A DNA stretch of 64,000 bases, from contig NC_056523.1 of NCBI RefSeq assembly GCF_019175285.1, positions 182,507,732 through 182,571,731 of the forward strand, in the 5' to 3' direction. This document shows, piece after piece, positions 54,706 through 64,000 of the stretch (within the stretch, counting starts at the first letter, position 1; every line of letters begins with the position of its first letter). A program made the translations under genes and the position numbers. The notes under the pieces are model-generated. The model made no database searches, was not told the origin of the DNA, and worked only from the letters and a program-made list of their open reading frames with translations. This DNA is from Sceloporus undulatus (lineage: Eukaryota > Chordata > Lepidosauria > Squamata > Phrynosomatidae).

Positions 54706-57069
54706 TGTAGAAAATAAAACCAGTAAAGGCTAATTATATAACAATTACGTTAAACATGAACTTCAGGAAGGGTTTTTAAAGCTCTATGGAGCAGTTTTTA
54801 GGGTGCTTGGGGACGCTACAAAAGGGAGAGGGTTGTTCACCCCCTTCTGAATTATAGCAGTGTTGTTTTTAGTGGTTAAGTGGTCTCTTCAAGAGCATAC
54901 TAGGGAAGACTGGAATCCATAGAACTCCTCTGTTGTGTTTGTGAGAAATTATATAACCAGAGAGATCCGTTGGTTTAGCAGGTGACTTTCCAGGATACAA
55001 CAAATTAAGAAATCAAGTGATAATGTTTGCTTTCATCTAGGGAAAATAAATATTCCCAGCCTGTACATTGCAATGCAGCTTTTCCTGAAGACTATTTTTG
55101 GTCAGTGTCCATATTTCTCTGGTGTTACATATTTATATAACGGAAAGGTCACATGATTCCAAATTTTCTGCTGAGAAGTTAAACAGCCCAGAAATGCAGT
55201 CCAATTTGTCCAGACTCCTACTCCCAAATGGTCTCATAGAAATTTAATGATAATTTTGCAGGTTTTCCTTGAAAAAAAGATATGGGCTGTGTCTTATGCA
55301 TGTTTAGGTTCCTGGGTGGATGCAGGTTGACAATTCCATGCAGAATGAATGTATTCAGCTCTAGTATATGGAAGCAGTTCTGCTTGTGGTGTCATTGTAC
55401 ACTTGGATGAACCTTCAGGTATGCAGATAGCCATTCAACATAAGGGTTGCACAACTGCACATGAGGAGTACATTATGCCTGGCATCCTGTTAGTTACATA
55501 TGATGGTGTAATGATGATTTGCCTCTTTGTTTGCTCATTGCAGAGAGAGGAATCGCCTACTTTTCTTGCACAATGATCCTTACTCCCCCAAACCAACCTT
55601 TCTCATGTTTCCCTCTCATAATAAAGTGCTAGGGAGGTTACAGGTTATGCTCAGAGAAAATCCATAGAGAGACCCCTGGGAGAAGAACCTGCTTCTCTGC
55701 CTCCTGATGCTCTGCTCTCCAGCCATCCTAGACATTTTTCATGTGGGAGGGTAAAGAAATCCATGTATGTGTTTTAGTTTGTAGTCCCTTAAACTTAGCT
55801 ACACCCCTGTATTCTTCTAAGAGGATGAGCAGTTGGAGTGGGAAAACCAGTTCAATTCCAGTTTTTATAAAAGTGGGTGGAACTCGCACTATCTGTATGG
55901 CCTGCTCGCCAGGCAGGCCAAACACCCACAGGCAGTCTGCACCACATGGTGTCAAGCTGTACCTCTTGGTATTGTGTTTTTTGCCTCCCCACCATGCATG
56001 CATGAACACAACATCTGAGCCTGGCAATTACCTCTCTCATCCTGACCAACTGCCATCCCATTGCATGCCCTGTGTGATCAATCACACAGTCACACGAGCA
56101 ATACACAGACCACACAATGCATTGGTATATATTAGCAAAGCACAATCATAGAGCCCTGCCTACAGACATGTACATTTCCCCCACTCCCATCCCATGCTCC
56201 CCTGTTGGACTGTCTGATTTGTTTGTTTTAGTGACATTCATTGCATTATTGGCAACCTGATGTGTATTTTGTAGTTTCACATCATGGGGTACCTGACAGC
56301 TGGGTTGAAACCTCACCAAGCAACTGCCTTTTCCCAAGGTTGCTGGAGTGCGCATGTCATTACCACATGGTACAGCTTTAAGCTGCGCTGCTGAGTACTT
56401 TTTTAAACTGCCCCCCCCATCCCTAAGCACCTTCACAGGAGTGACCCGCTGGTGACTGCCATCCCATTTGCATGTGTAGCTCTTCACCAGGACAGGGCAT
56501 TGGAGCAGAGATGTGCCCATGCAGATGCCAGCAAGATACAATAATGCCCCCCTTCACCCCATGCCCCCTCTTTGTCTGTTTTGTGTATGTGTACTCATCT
56601 CCATAAGAGGTATCACATTTTCTCTTTTGGGCATTACCACTTCCACCACTTGGGTATGGCAGCTCCATCTCTTTTAAATGTGCTCCTGCAATGGGGTGTT
56701 TACATGCACAATTAAGGTTAAGGTTTGGAAAAAGTGCCCCTTTAGAGCCACCCTGGCATCAGTGCAATGCCAGTACATCCAAAGGTGTGCATTTTCTGGA
56801 AAGAGGCGGAAAATTCACCTCCTTTTTAGTCCAGCTTTTCCCCCCAAAGGACAGCTTGAGAGTGGTTTCCAGTAAGCTTTGAGGCTTGCATCATCTAAAT
56901 ATCCTGCCTGGAAACCAGCCAGAAACTGGCTTATTTTGACCGTCTTTTTTACCCCAGAAACATTCAGCAAGGTGTTGGAACCAGTGCATTCATGAGGAAT
57001 TGTGTAACCTGGGGTTTTCCAGAAGTGTGACTGATGCTTGTGTTTATACCAGAGGAGTTAGTGACAAGT

Positions 57070-57830
57070 AGTGATACTCCTGATCTATGTAGATGACCTG
57101 GCAATGGCAGCTAAAAACCTAGATGTGATCAGTGCTGTGAAAACACAACTGGAAAGCAAATTCAAGGTGAAGGATTTGGGTTGTTTGAGGCACTATCTAG
57201 GTATAGAAGTGAAGAGAGCTCAGAATGGTGAGATGTTTTTGAGTCAAAATATGATAATTGACCAGTTGGTAGTCAAATGAAGTTTGACTGATGCAAAAAT
57301 AGTAAAGAGCCAATGATAACAGATTTTGCGGAGTTTGAATCAGATATTTTGTTTGACAAACTGAAGCTTTACCATTCAGTGGTTGGAAGTTTGCTGTTCA
57401 TTGCAAATCACACTAGATCAGATATAAATTTTGTGGTTTGTTTGTTAAGCAGGAGAGTGTCAAAGCCCAGTTTGTGTGACTGGGCAGCACTGAAGAGAAT
57501 AATATGATATCTGAGAGGAACACAGGGTTTGTGTTTCAAAATTGCAGAGTGATGCTGAACCTGAGTGTTACATAGACAGCTCATTTGCAGAGGATAGTGA
57601 CAAAAAATCTTTCAGTGGAATGGTGGTAAAATATGTTGATAGTATAATCACATGGAGGTCTAGGAAACAGACTAGAGTTGCACTGTCCACTGCAGAAGAG
57701 GAGTTTGCAGCTCTGTTAGAATTAGTTGGTGAGATACAATGGTTTAGACAGTTGCTGAAGGATCTGGGAGAAAAGTGTGAGGATCCAATCAAAGTTAATG
57801 AAGATTTTCAGATGTGCATTGCCATGGCAG
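57070..57830 (+). mobile_element. Ty1/copia element fossil (reverse transcriptase and RNase H part)
   Basis: Recognised by LLIYVDDLAMAAKN, VKDLGCLRHYLGIEVKRAQ, SVVGSLLFIANHTRSDINF and CYIDSSFAEDSDKKSFSGMV. Several breaks separate the stretches; no LTRs or upstream gag/integrase were found. It is better preserved than the copia remnants at 9-16 kb and probably of a different family. Confidence 0.85.
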
Positions 57831-57844
57831 AGGCTGAGAATGTA

Positions 57845-57887
<43 letters not shown>

Positions 57888-58080
57888 TGATTTATTTGTA
57901 TTCCACCTTTTCCTTGTGGAATCAAGGCAGATTACAATGCAAAGGGAACAAAACACAAAATACACCTCCCACCAGTTACATCACAGCAAACATGAAACAA
58001 TGAATTAATTATTTTAAAAAAATCAAAAATACATTAAAAATTACAAAGTACAAAAAATCCAAAATACATGATATGGCGTA
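57845..58080. mobile_element. AAT microsatellite and LINE-type tail
   Basis: AAT run (57846-57888) followed by ATGATTTATTTGTATTCCACC and AAGGCAGATTACAATGC, the common squamate LINE 3' tail wording. Confidence 0.6.
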
Positions 58081-58339
58081 ATATAGCATAATAATCTAAA
58101 CAACTATCCTCAACTCTTCCCTAGCAGCAATGCAACAGTCTATTATGAATTACATGTCTAAAATCATTATCTTCAAGGCTGGTGCAGCTGAATGTTTCAG
58201 GAGCATTGGAGCTGGCATAAAGTACTCTGCCATTCTCCTCCACATCGTTTCCTGGGCCGGTGTAGCCAGGTGGTCTGGGGAGCATTGGCTGCCTCAGGTG
58301 TTGGACTTCAGATCGTCCCAATAATAATATGTAAATAAT

Positions 58340-58695
58340 ATGTAAAATGTCATGTAAAATATTTAGGAGGGGACTGTTGCAGTAAAACCCCACCCTGTCT
58401 CTCTTTGGTAAGGCAAGGGTGGGAAAATATTCCCAAAATGGTAAAAAAAGAGAGTTTTTTAAGAGCTGGGGGAATATAAAGAGGAGAATCTTTGCAATAT
58501 GGACATTGTTCTGTGCAAAAGATGCATGTGAGGTTTTTGCACAAATATTTTTATACTGAAAATAACATTTCAGTGCAAAAAACAGTATTGTCTGCCCAGA
58601 AAATAACATTTCTACACAAAAAGCTATTTTGCACAGAAAGCTGATGCAAGAAACTAGTTTTCTGTGCAGAAAGTCCCATCCATGCATTTTTTTTT
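58340..58695. mobile_element. dispersed DNA element also seen in gene E introns
   Basis: Repeated words with CTGTGCAGAAA and AAAATAACATTTC mirror each other; similar wording occurs at 43380-43620 and 49250-49480. Confidence 0.45.
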
Positions 58696-59574
58696 CACAT
58701 AATAAGTTCCAAATTGTGAATAGTTTTCTAAACCCATGCAGTGTTCAAAGGCCAGGCAAGAAATGGTAGAATCATTTTTCTTTCTTTCTAAAAGTTAAAT
58801 TTATGAAAATTTATTTCCCTATTGGTGTGGATGGGAAGGTGGATGAAGCTGAAGAATTCTGCATAGCCGCATGGGGGTTGTTCTCACTTGTGATTTACAA
58901 CGGTTTAAAATACACTGGTATTGGTTAAACTGATTCAAAATACAACGGGTATTATCCCGCGTTCCAAATTGCTTTTTTTCCCATTCTCATTTACTAATTG
59001 ATTCGCTGTAAATGATCTGCTTTCGTTCCTATTCATGAGTGAATCGGTGTATATTTAAACCAGTTCTGTTACTTTTTCGTTCACATTCCCTTGTTTTGGC
59101 TGCCAATCAAAGTGATGTCATCATGACTTCACAATAATTTGCAGTAACATGCACCAATGTATCCTGTACCTGTGTTCCCACTACCTGACTGTTTTTTAAT
59201 TTGTTTTAAATTTCGCGTTTTTTTTTTAAAGAGCCAATGCGGAGGTGCTTAAAGTGCCTATGAGCCTAAGCTCTGAGTCCTGTAATTTCCTGTCTCTCTT
59301 ATTTTTGTTATTTGTGGGAAAGGATGGTTGAGGAAGAGAGAAAACTGCCTGCCTCCCCAAAGCACTTCTGCTTGGCTGCCTTGGAAGAAAGACCCCAGAG
59401 AGGCTGGGAGAAGTTCCTCCAGCAAGCAGTCATCCTTCTGGCTTGGAGATTTGGGGAGTGATTTTTTTGGAGGGGCGGCAGCCAATGAAAATCGTCTGCA
59501 TCCGAGGCTCTTCTGTTGTGTCTCCCCAGACAAGAAGGAGGCTTATTCGTCCTCTTCTGTATCTCCCCATATTA

Positions 59575-59755
59575 ACTGCCATAACTCAGTGCTAGGGAAT
59601 CCTGAGAATGGTAGTTTATTATGACACCAGACTCTCTGGCAGAGGAGGATAAATGTCTCACAAACACAACAGTTCCCATAATTCCTTAGTACTCAGCCAG
59701 GGCAGGTTAAGGGGTCTCAAACTGTATTATTTCTACAGTGGGTTTGGAACTACAG
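59575..59755. mobile_element. MITE nested in the 2.5-kb element
   Basis: ACTGCCATAACTCAGTGCTAGG faces CTTAGTACTCAGCCAGGGCAG, around ACTCTCTGGCAGAGGAGG; same family as 21040-21235. Confidence 0.6.
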
Positions 59756-59789
59756 ATGAGGGTTTTTTCATAAATTAAAAAAGTTGTTA

Positions 59790-60040
59790 CAGCGCACCCG
59801 CGCCATACACGGGCGTGCCATAAGCGGCTTTAGCATACGCACTGAAGCCGCGGGGTGGAAGGGATGGCACGTCCCATTCAATTGAATGGGCACATGTGCC
59901 CGTTGCGCCCCGCGCGCCGCCATACCGCTGCGGTCGCCGTACACAAGCCCCATTGGAAACAATGGGGCTTGAGCATAGGCGGAATTCGCCTTACGCGGAG
60001 GGATCCGGAACGGATCCCCACGTAAGGCGAGGACGAACTG
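59790..60040. mobile_element. TA-flanked MITE nested in the 2.5-kb element
   Basis: CAGCGCACCCGCGCCATACA at the left and CGTAAGGCGAGGACGAACTG at the right; TA at 59788-59789 and 60041-60042. GC-rich and young-looking; relative of 18562-18740. Confidence 0.8.
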
Positions 60041-60059
60041 TACTTTATAATTACCTTTG

Positions 60060-60244
60060 AAATACACACACACACACACACAAAAATATACATTCATATG
60101 CATATATATATATACTTGCGTGCAAACACACACACACAAGTATGTATGTGTGTATATACCTATATGTTTGTGTGTGTATGAGTTTATATATATGCATGTG
60201 TGTGTGTGTGAGTATTCATAATCATATGTCTGTCTGTCTATCTG

Positions 60245-60290
<46 letters not shown>

Positions 60291-60310
60291 ATGTGTGTGT
60301 GTGTGTGTTT
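60060..60310. repeat. CA/TG and TATC microsatellites
   Basis: CA runs, TATATG runs and a TATC run (60240-60290). Apparent frames here are repeat translations. Confidence 0.95.
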
Positions 60311-60317
60311 GCCAAAT

Positions 60318-60505
60318 CGGATCAAGGAGGAGAAGGCAGTGGGTTTAAGTGGGTAGAGACTCTTCTGCATCCAAAGCCCAGGGTTGGAAAATTGGATCAA
60401 GGAGGAGAAGGCAGTGGGTTTAAGTGGGTAGAGACTCTGGATCCAAAGCCCAGGGTTGGAAAACTGGATCAAGGAGGAGAAGGCAGTGGGTTTAAGTGGG
60501 ATAGA
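60318..60505. repeat. minisatellite, about 60-base unit, three copies
   Basis: GGATCAAGGAGGAGAAGGCAG followed by TGGGTTTAAGTGGGTAGAGAC and CCAAAGCCCAGGGTTGGAAA repeats three times with small length changes. Confidence 0.9.
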
Positions 60506-60838
60506 GACACAAGACAGAAAAAGGGAAAAGAGAACGATCCCAGAGGCAAGAGGCTGCAGACCTAAGAGAGAGGAGAGAGTGAAAGCCGAATAAAGCAAGA
60601 TCAAGAGACGTCCAAGATAGAAAGGAGGACACAATACAGAAACGGAAAGAGTAGAAGTTTCCAGGGATAGAGACACAGGACAGAAAAGGGGAAAAGAGAA
60701 CGATCCCAGAGGCAAGAGGCTGCAGACCTGAGAGAGAGAAGAGAGTGAAAGCCGAATAAAGCAAGAGCAAGAGACATCCAGGATAGAAAGGAGGACACAA
60801 TACAGAAGAGGAGAGGGCAGAAGTCTCCAGGGATAAAG
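60500..60838. repeat. tandem repeat, about 170-base unit, two copies
   Basis: GGATAGAGACACA...GACAGAAAA, GAACGATCCCAGAGGCAAGA, GAAAGCCGAATAAAGCAAGA and GGACACAATACAGAA recur in the same order at 60500 and 60667. Confidence 0.9.
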
Positions 60839-61382
60839 ATAAAGTGGAATACACACACACACATCCAGAGTTTCCTATGTCTCCCCAGATTCCGTTTGGG
60901 AAAGAGAGAAGGAAAGACTCTATTTCCCCCTAGATCGCAGTGCATCCAGCCTCTCTCCGTTACAAATGGTGTTCAATGGTTCTCCTCAAACAGAGGGGAG
61001 GTTGCAATCCATGGGGGGCGGGGGGAAGTCTATGTGAATGGAAGAAAATGGAGCTGGCGATGCAGAAAGAGACCAAAGAGGGTGACACCCCCAGGCCAGC
61101 CCATCGCGCTCCGCTTCTCCCATCCAGTTAACCCGATTTCAGAGGCTGATCGTTCCTGTTCCGAATCAAGGGAAAATTGTAGGTTCGACCCTTCTATTTT
61201 TTTAACCCGGTATATCAGCCCTTAACACGGATTAAATAAAAACCCAGGTTTAGATTTGGATCTTAGTGGGAACTATTGCAGGTTAATCTAGAACTGTTCT
61301 AGAGTTAATTCAGTTTCTAATAGGAACGCCAAACCTTGGATTCGATTTGTAATCCGGAGTATAAGCCAGTGAGAACAACCCC

Positions 61383-62587
61383 ATGGTCTAGCATGTGGAT
61401 TATTGGTACCAAGGTTGAACATTCAGGCCTTGGCATCCCAAGTTCAAATGCTTTCTGCCTCAAAATGCTTTCTCATTTTGTCTGAGAAATGCTTTTATGT
61501 TTGCTTGAAAATCAATAGCTTTATTGGCCTCCTTTTAGGAAGCTATTTTTAGGAAGCTAGGGGGTCCAAAATGTCCCTAGGCAGCTACTGAACTGCTTTC
61601 AATCCAGCTGTCCCAAAATTTGCAACTCACTACTTACTACCTTTGCTTCATTAGTTCTTGTGTGTATGTGAAAGAGTGTGCTTGTGTGTGAACTCTCCTT
61701 TTTAAATAAAATACATTAATTTGGAAATTGCCTCTAGAGTTCTCTGGGTTGGAACTGTTATACACAAGTCAAGATCCTGGTTCTATGTTACTGGAGACTT
61801 TCTACCACTTCCTATTGAGTTAAATTAATTTCCCCATTGAATACAATTTGCACGTTCCCTACTGGGACCCCCTACAATTTAAGTAACAAGATTGGTGGAG
61901 TAAAGCAGGCAGGTCCTGTCACCCAATTGTGCTAAAATGCATGTTGGCATCTGTGGGTGCAGAAGTATGGAAACAACTCTGGAACGTCTAGACCATGAGT
62001 GAAATTGTGTGCAGGGGTGATTGGGAATTAAAAGTAGAGGTCAAGATTAGGAGGAAGAAGGCCACAATGGCTAACTATAGAGAGTGGATCTTTCCCCCTT
62101 TCTGCCTTTGGGCTGTGTTTTGGATTCTGCACCTCTGTGAGGAGACAGAAGTGAACTCAGACCATCCCCGAGAACCCATCCAGAGCAGCACATGGATTCC
62201 CAATTTTTGGGATACTTTTAGGATGTGGTCATTCATCTCCCATAATCACACCACTTAAACCTTAAGATACACCTGTGGCACAGAGCCTTTCCTTTCTGTG
62301 TTACTAACTAGCTAGAGCACTTTTCCAGGGCAGATCAGTGCCTGGGATCTCACAGCGTGACCCCTGCCCCCAGGAGACTGTAATAGGGCTGTGGTGGATT
62401 TAAGAGCATACTCCCACACCTGTTTTGACATTGACTTACTCAGGCTGGGAGCAACCAACTCCACAGTCAGTGGCAGATCTGAGAGACCAGGCCCATGCTT
62501 GTTTTCTGGTTGATTCACCTGTGCTGTGGCAACCAAACTAGGGTTTTAATATTTTGTCTGAGGTGGAAGAAGGCACCCCTCAACCAA

Positions 62588-62636
<49 letters not shown>

Positions 62637-62735
62637 TAATAGGCAGCGTTCAGTCAGAAACCCTCATTCCTCTTTCCCGTTGCCCAGCTAGCAACAGATA
62701 TTAGTTCCTTTGGGTTTATTCACCCCACACTGCTC
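61383..62735. other. intergenic, no gene recognised
   Basis: Includes an AAT run (62588-62632). An 87-codon frame at 61995-62258 has no family signature or splice context I can support. Confidence 0.4.
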
Positions 62736-63340
62736 TACCCTATTACGATGTGGGCTCTGCCCCAAAAGGATCCCAGTGATCTTCCCGTCCTTGAGACTCT
62801 GGTCCTTTTGCACCAAATTAGAAGGCTAGGATGGGGAAGGGCAGCTATGAAAGAAATGGACACGCTCCTAAGGAGCAAAGATATAATTCCAAACACTAAA
62901 GCGAAGATCATCCAAGCCATCGTATTCTCCATCACCATATGTGGATGTGAGAACTAGACTGTGAAGAAAACCAACAGAAAGAAAATCAACTCTTTTGAGA
63001 TGTGGTGCAGGAGAAGAGGGCTGGAGATACTATGGACAGCCGTGAAGACAAACAAATGGGTTCTTGAACAGATCAAGCCCAAACTATCCCCGGAAACCAG
63101 TATGACTAAATTGAGGCTGTCATATTGTGGCAACATCATGAGAAGGCATGAATCATGGGGGGGGGGGGAAACAATAATTCTAAATAAAGCAGATGGGAGG
63201 AAGATCACATGTCAGGTGAATGGACTAAATCATAGAGCCTGCAGAACCTGAGCAGAGCAGAGGAGGACAGGGAATGTTGGAGAAGTCTCATCCACAAAGT
63301 CGCCATAAGTCAAGATCAATTAGAGGGCAGTTAACAGCAG
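62735..63340 (+). mobile_element. RTE/BovB LINE 3' end
   Basis: The frame reads MKEMDTLLRSKDIIPNTKAK, KKINSFEMWCRRRGLEILWT and TNKWVLEQIKPKLSPETSMT, then LRLSYCGNIMRRHES, the C-terminus of BovB. The 3' end GTCGCCATAAGTCAAGATCA closes it at about 63340. A few frame breaks, including a G run (63159-63169). Confidence 0.9.
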
Positions 63341-63361
63341 GACTGTAATACTGATAGTTTG

Positions 63362-63609
63362 TTTAATCCAAACTTTATTGAATGACACAGACTGTGTGAT
63401 GGCAGAGTGGAACATCTGGGTGCTAAGGCTTCCATCATTCTCATTCTCATCCAGTGTTGTCTTCTGAAAGTCTTTGTTGTGTTGAAACACAATATATTAT
63501 TGGTGTTAGTGCCTGAAATTGAACAAGATGTAAAGGTAACAGTACCATTATACACCAAGATTTTCCATACATAGGACAACTGAGGAAAGAAGAAGTCATG
63601 TGTCAAACA
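63362..63609 (-). pseudogene. possible last exon of an unknown minus-strand gene
   Basis: The minus strand has TTCTTCTTTCCTCAG at 63590s, an internal TTCAATTTCAG acceptor-like site, and AATAAA at 63377-63372 just before the BovB end. Frames contain DENENDGSLSTQMFHSAIT or, in another phase, longer Cys-containing sequence; I cannot choose between them. It may be the end of a neighbouring gene, with the rest outside the window. Confidence 0.25.
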
Positions 63610-63639
63610 GAAGCTCTTACAAGGAGATATCTCACTCAA

Positions 63640-64000
63640 CGATGGCCTGTGGCTTGCATATTAGTAGAGAAGTGAATCCACTCTGGGTTTCATTATGGAG
63701 CTTAAATAGGTCCAGAAGCTCAGAGAGCTCTTTTTAAAGTTTGAAATAAAAGCTAGAGTGGGATTCACTGCTCCATTCACATGGCAGGCATCAGCTGTTA
63801 CTGATCCTTCATCTTAAGAAATAGCTGAAACAGGCTGTCCTGAAAATGCCATGCTGCCCCTGAAAATGCCATGGTAATCGTATGCCACAGCCACACTACC
63901 TGGAGGAGTGCACTGAATTTCTATGCTTGATATGAAGAAAGGGAGAGGGCTCATTATTTTGGCAGCATTAATGGTTTCAATGCTGGGCTCAACAGGAAGC
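63640..64000. other. no feature seen
   Basis: No repeats or exons recognised. If the feature at 63362-63609 is an exon, this would be intron. Confidence 0.3.

Larger units (their letters stand above)
53300..57060. other. intergenic, no gene recognised
   Basis: Holds the microsatellite at 53.5 kb, a TTG run (53820-53840) and the palindromic MITE at 54465-54705. A frame near 55349-55576 has words (SSSACGVIVHLDEPSG) reminiscent of retroelement RNase H but is too short to call. Confidence 0.4.
58874..61382. mobile_element. 2.5-kb non-autonomous inverted-repeat element
   Basis: The left end GGGGTTGTTCTCACTTGTGA and the right end AGCCAGTGAGAACAACCCC are inverted repeats; further in, the halves share TTTAAACCAG/GGTTTAGA-like words. 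ATGG lies at both outer edges. Inside are MITEs, microsatellites and minisatellites but no transposase. Class unknown. Confidence 0.6.

Noticed and set aside
55349-55576. Retroelement RNase H fragment
   Set aside because: Only one short stretch is suggestive; not enough to name a family.
60240-60505. CRISPR-like array
   Set aside because: Repeats are direct tandem units without spacers, in a vertebrate genome.
60278-60945. Long minus-strand frames (up to 194 codons)
   Set aside because: Translations of minisatellite units and CA/TG runs.
61995-62258. 87-codon open frame as a gene
   Set aside because: No splice context, promoter or recognisable motif; length is within chance.

Overview
The window looks like nuclear DNA of a squamate reptile, most likely a lizard. 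It carries CR1, L2, RTE/BovB, L1 and a Vingi-like LINE, a tRNA-headed Sauria-type SINE, a 5S rRNA-headed SINE, many short terminal-inverted-repeat DNA transposons, Ty1/copia remnants, and abundant AAT, CAT, GATA and AAAT microsatellites. There is no bacterial or viral gene layout. A run of N from 39539 to 39638 is an assembly gap.

The host genes seen are one family of small secreted-protein genes that I do not recognise from any named family. Gene A (5553-7977, +) and gene C (22783-19299, -) look intact, with four tiny exons and 70 and 69 codons. Each has a 20-residue hydrophobic leader, a 13-codon Ser/Ala/His exon, a 10-codon exon with a basic site, and a last exon ending in an amphipathic stretch with a final Gly. 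Gene B (12947-14643, +) is a decayed sister. Gene E (52611-38104, -) is a much larger relative with the same kind of leader exon, a tandem series of nine intact 39-base exons (plus decayed ones), and a last exon coding for a predicted helix. All introns in A, B, C and E are phase 1. A similar AT-rich promoter block with a CTTTATAAG-type TATA box precedes A, B and C. Weaker versions precede E, and orphan copies lie at 34436-34606 and 53110-53275.

Layout: 1-3135 is intergenic with repeats. 3136-8955 is the left arm of a large inverted duplication holding gene A. 9130-16600 holds gene B and four copies of a chimeric repeat that joins copia-like reverse transcriptase to a cysteine-containing segment. 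About 17010-32974 is the right arm holding gene C; it was enlarged by an L1, a nested Vingi-like LINE with long open frames (24373-30518), and several later transposons. 32975-34410 is nested CR1, BovB and a small hairpin element. 34436-37700 is repeats plus an orphan promoter. 38104-52800 is gene E. 53100-64000 is mostly intergenic: a palindromic element, a copia fossil, a 2.5-kb inverted-repeat element, minisatellites, a BovB 3' end and a possible last exon of another minus-strand gene.

The two inverted arms act as a natural before/after comparison. Elements in both arms (5S SINE with its nested transposon, CR1 tail) predate the duplication; those in one arm only (542-bp 8-bp-TSD element, L1/Vingi, tRNA SINE) came later. 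Functionally, A, C and E look like gland or epithelial secretory products (peptide or mucin-like). That role is inferred from architecture only.
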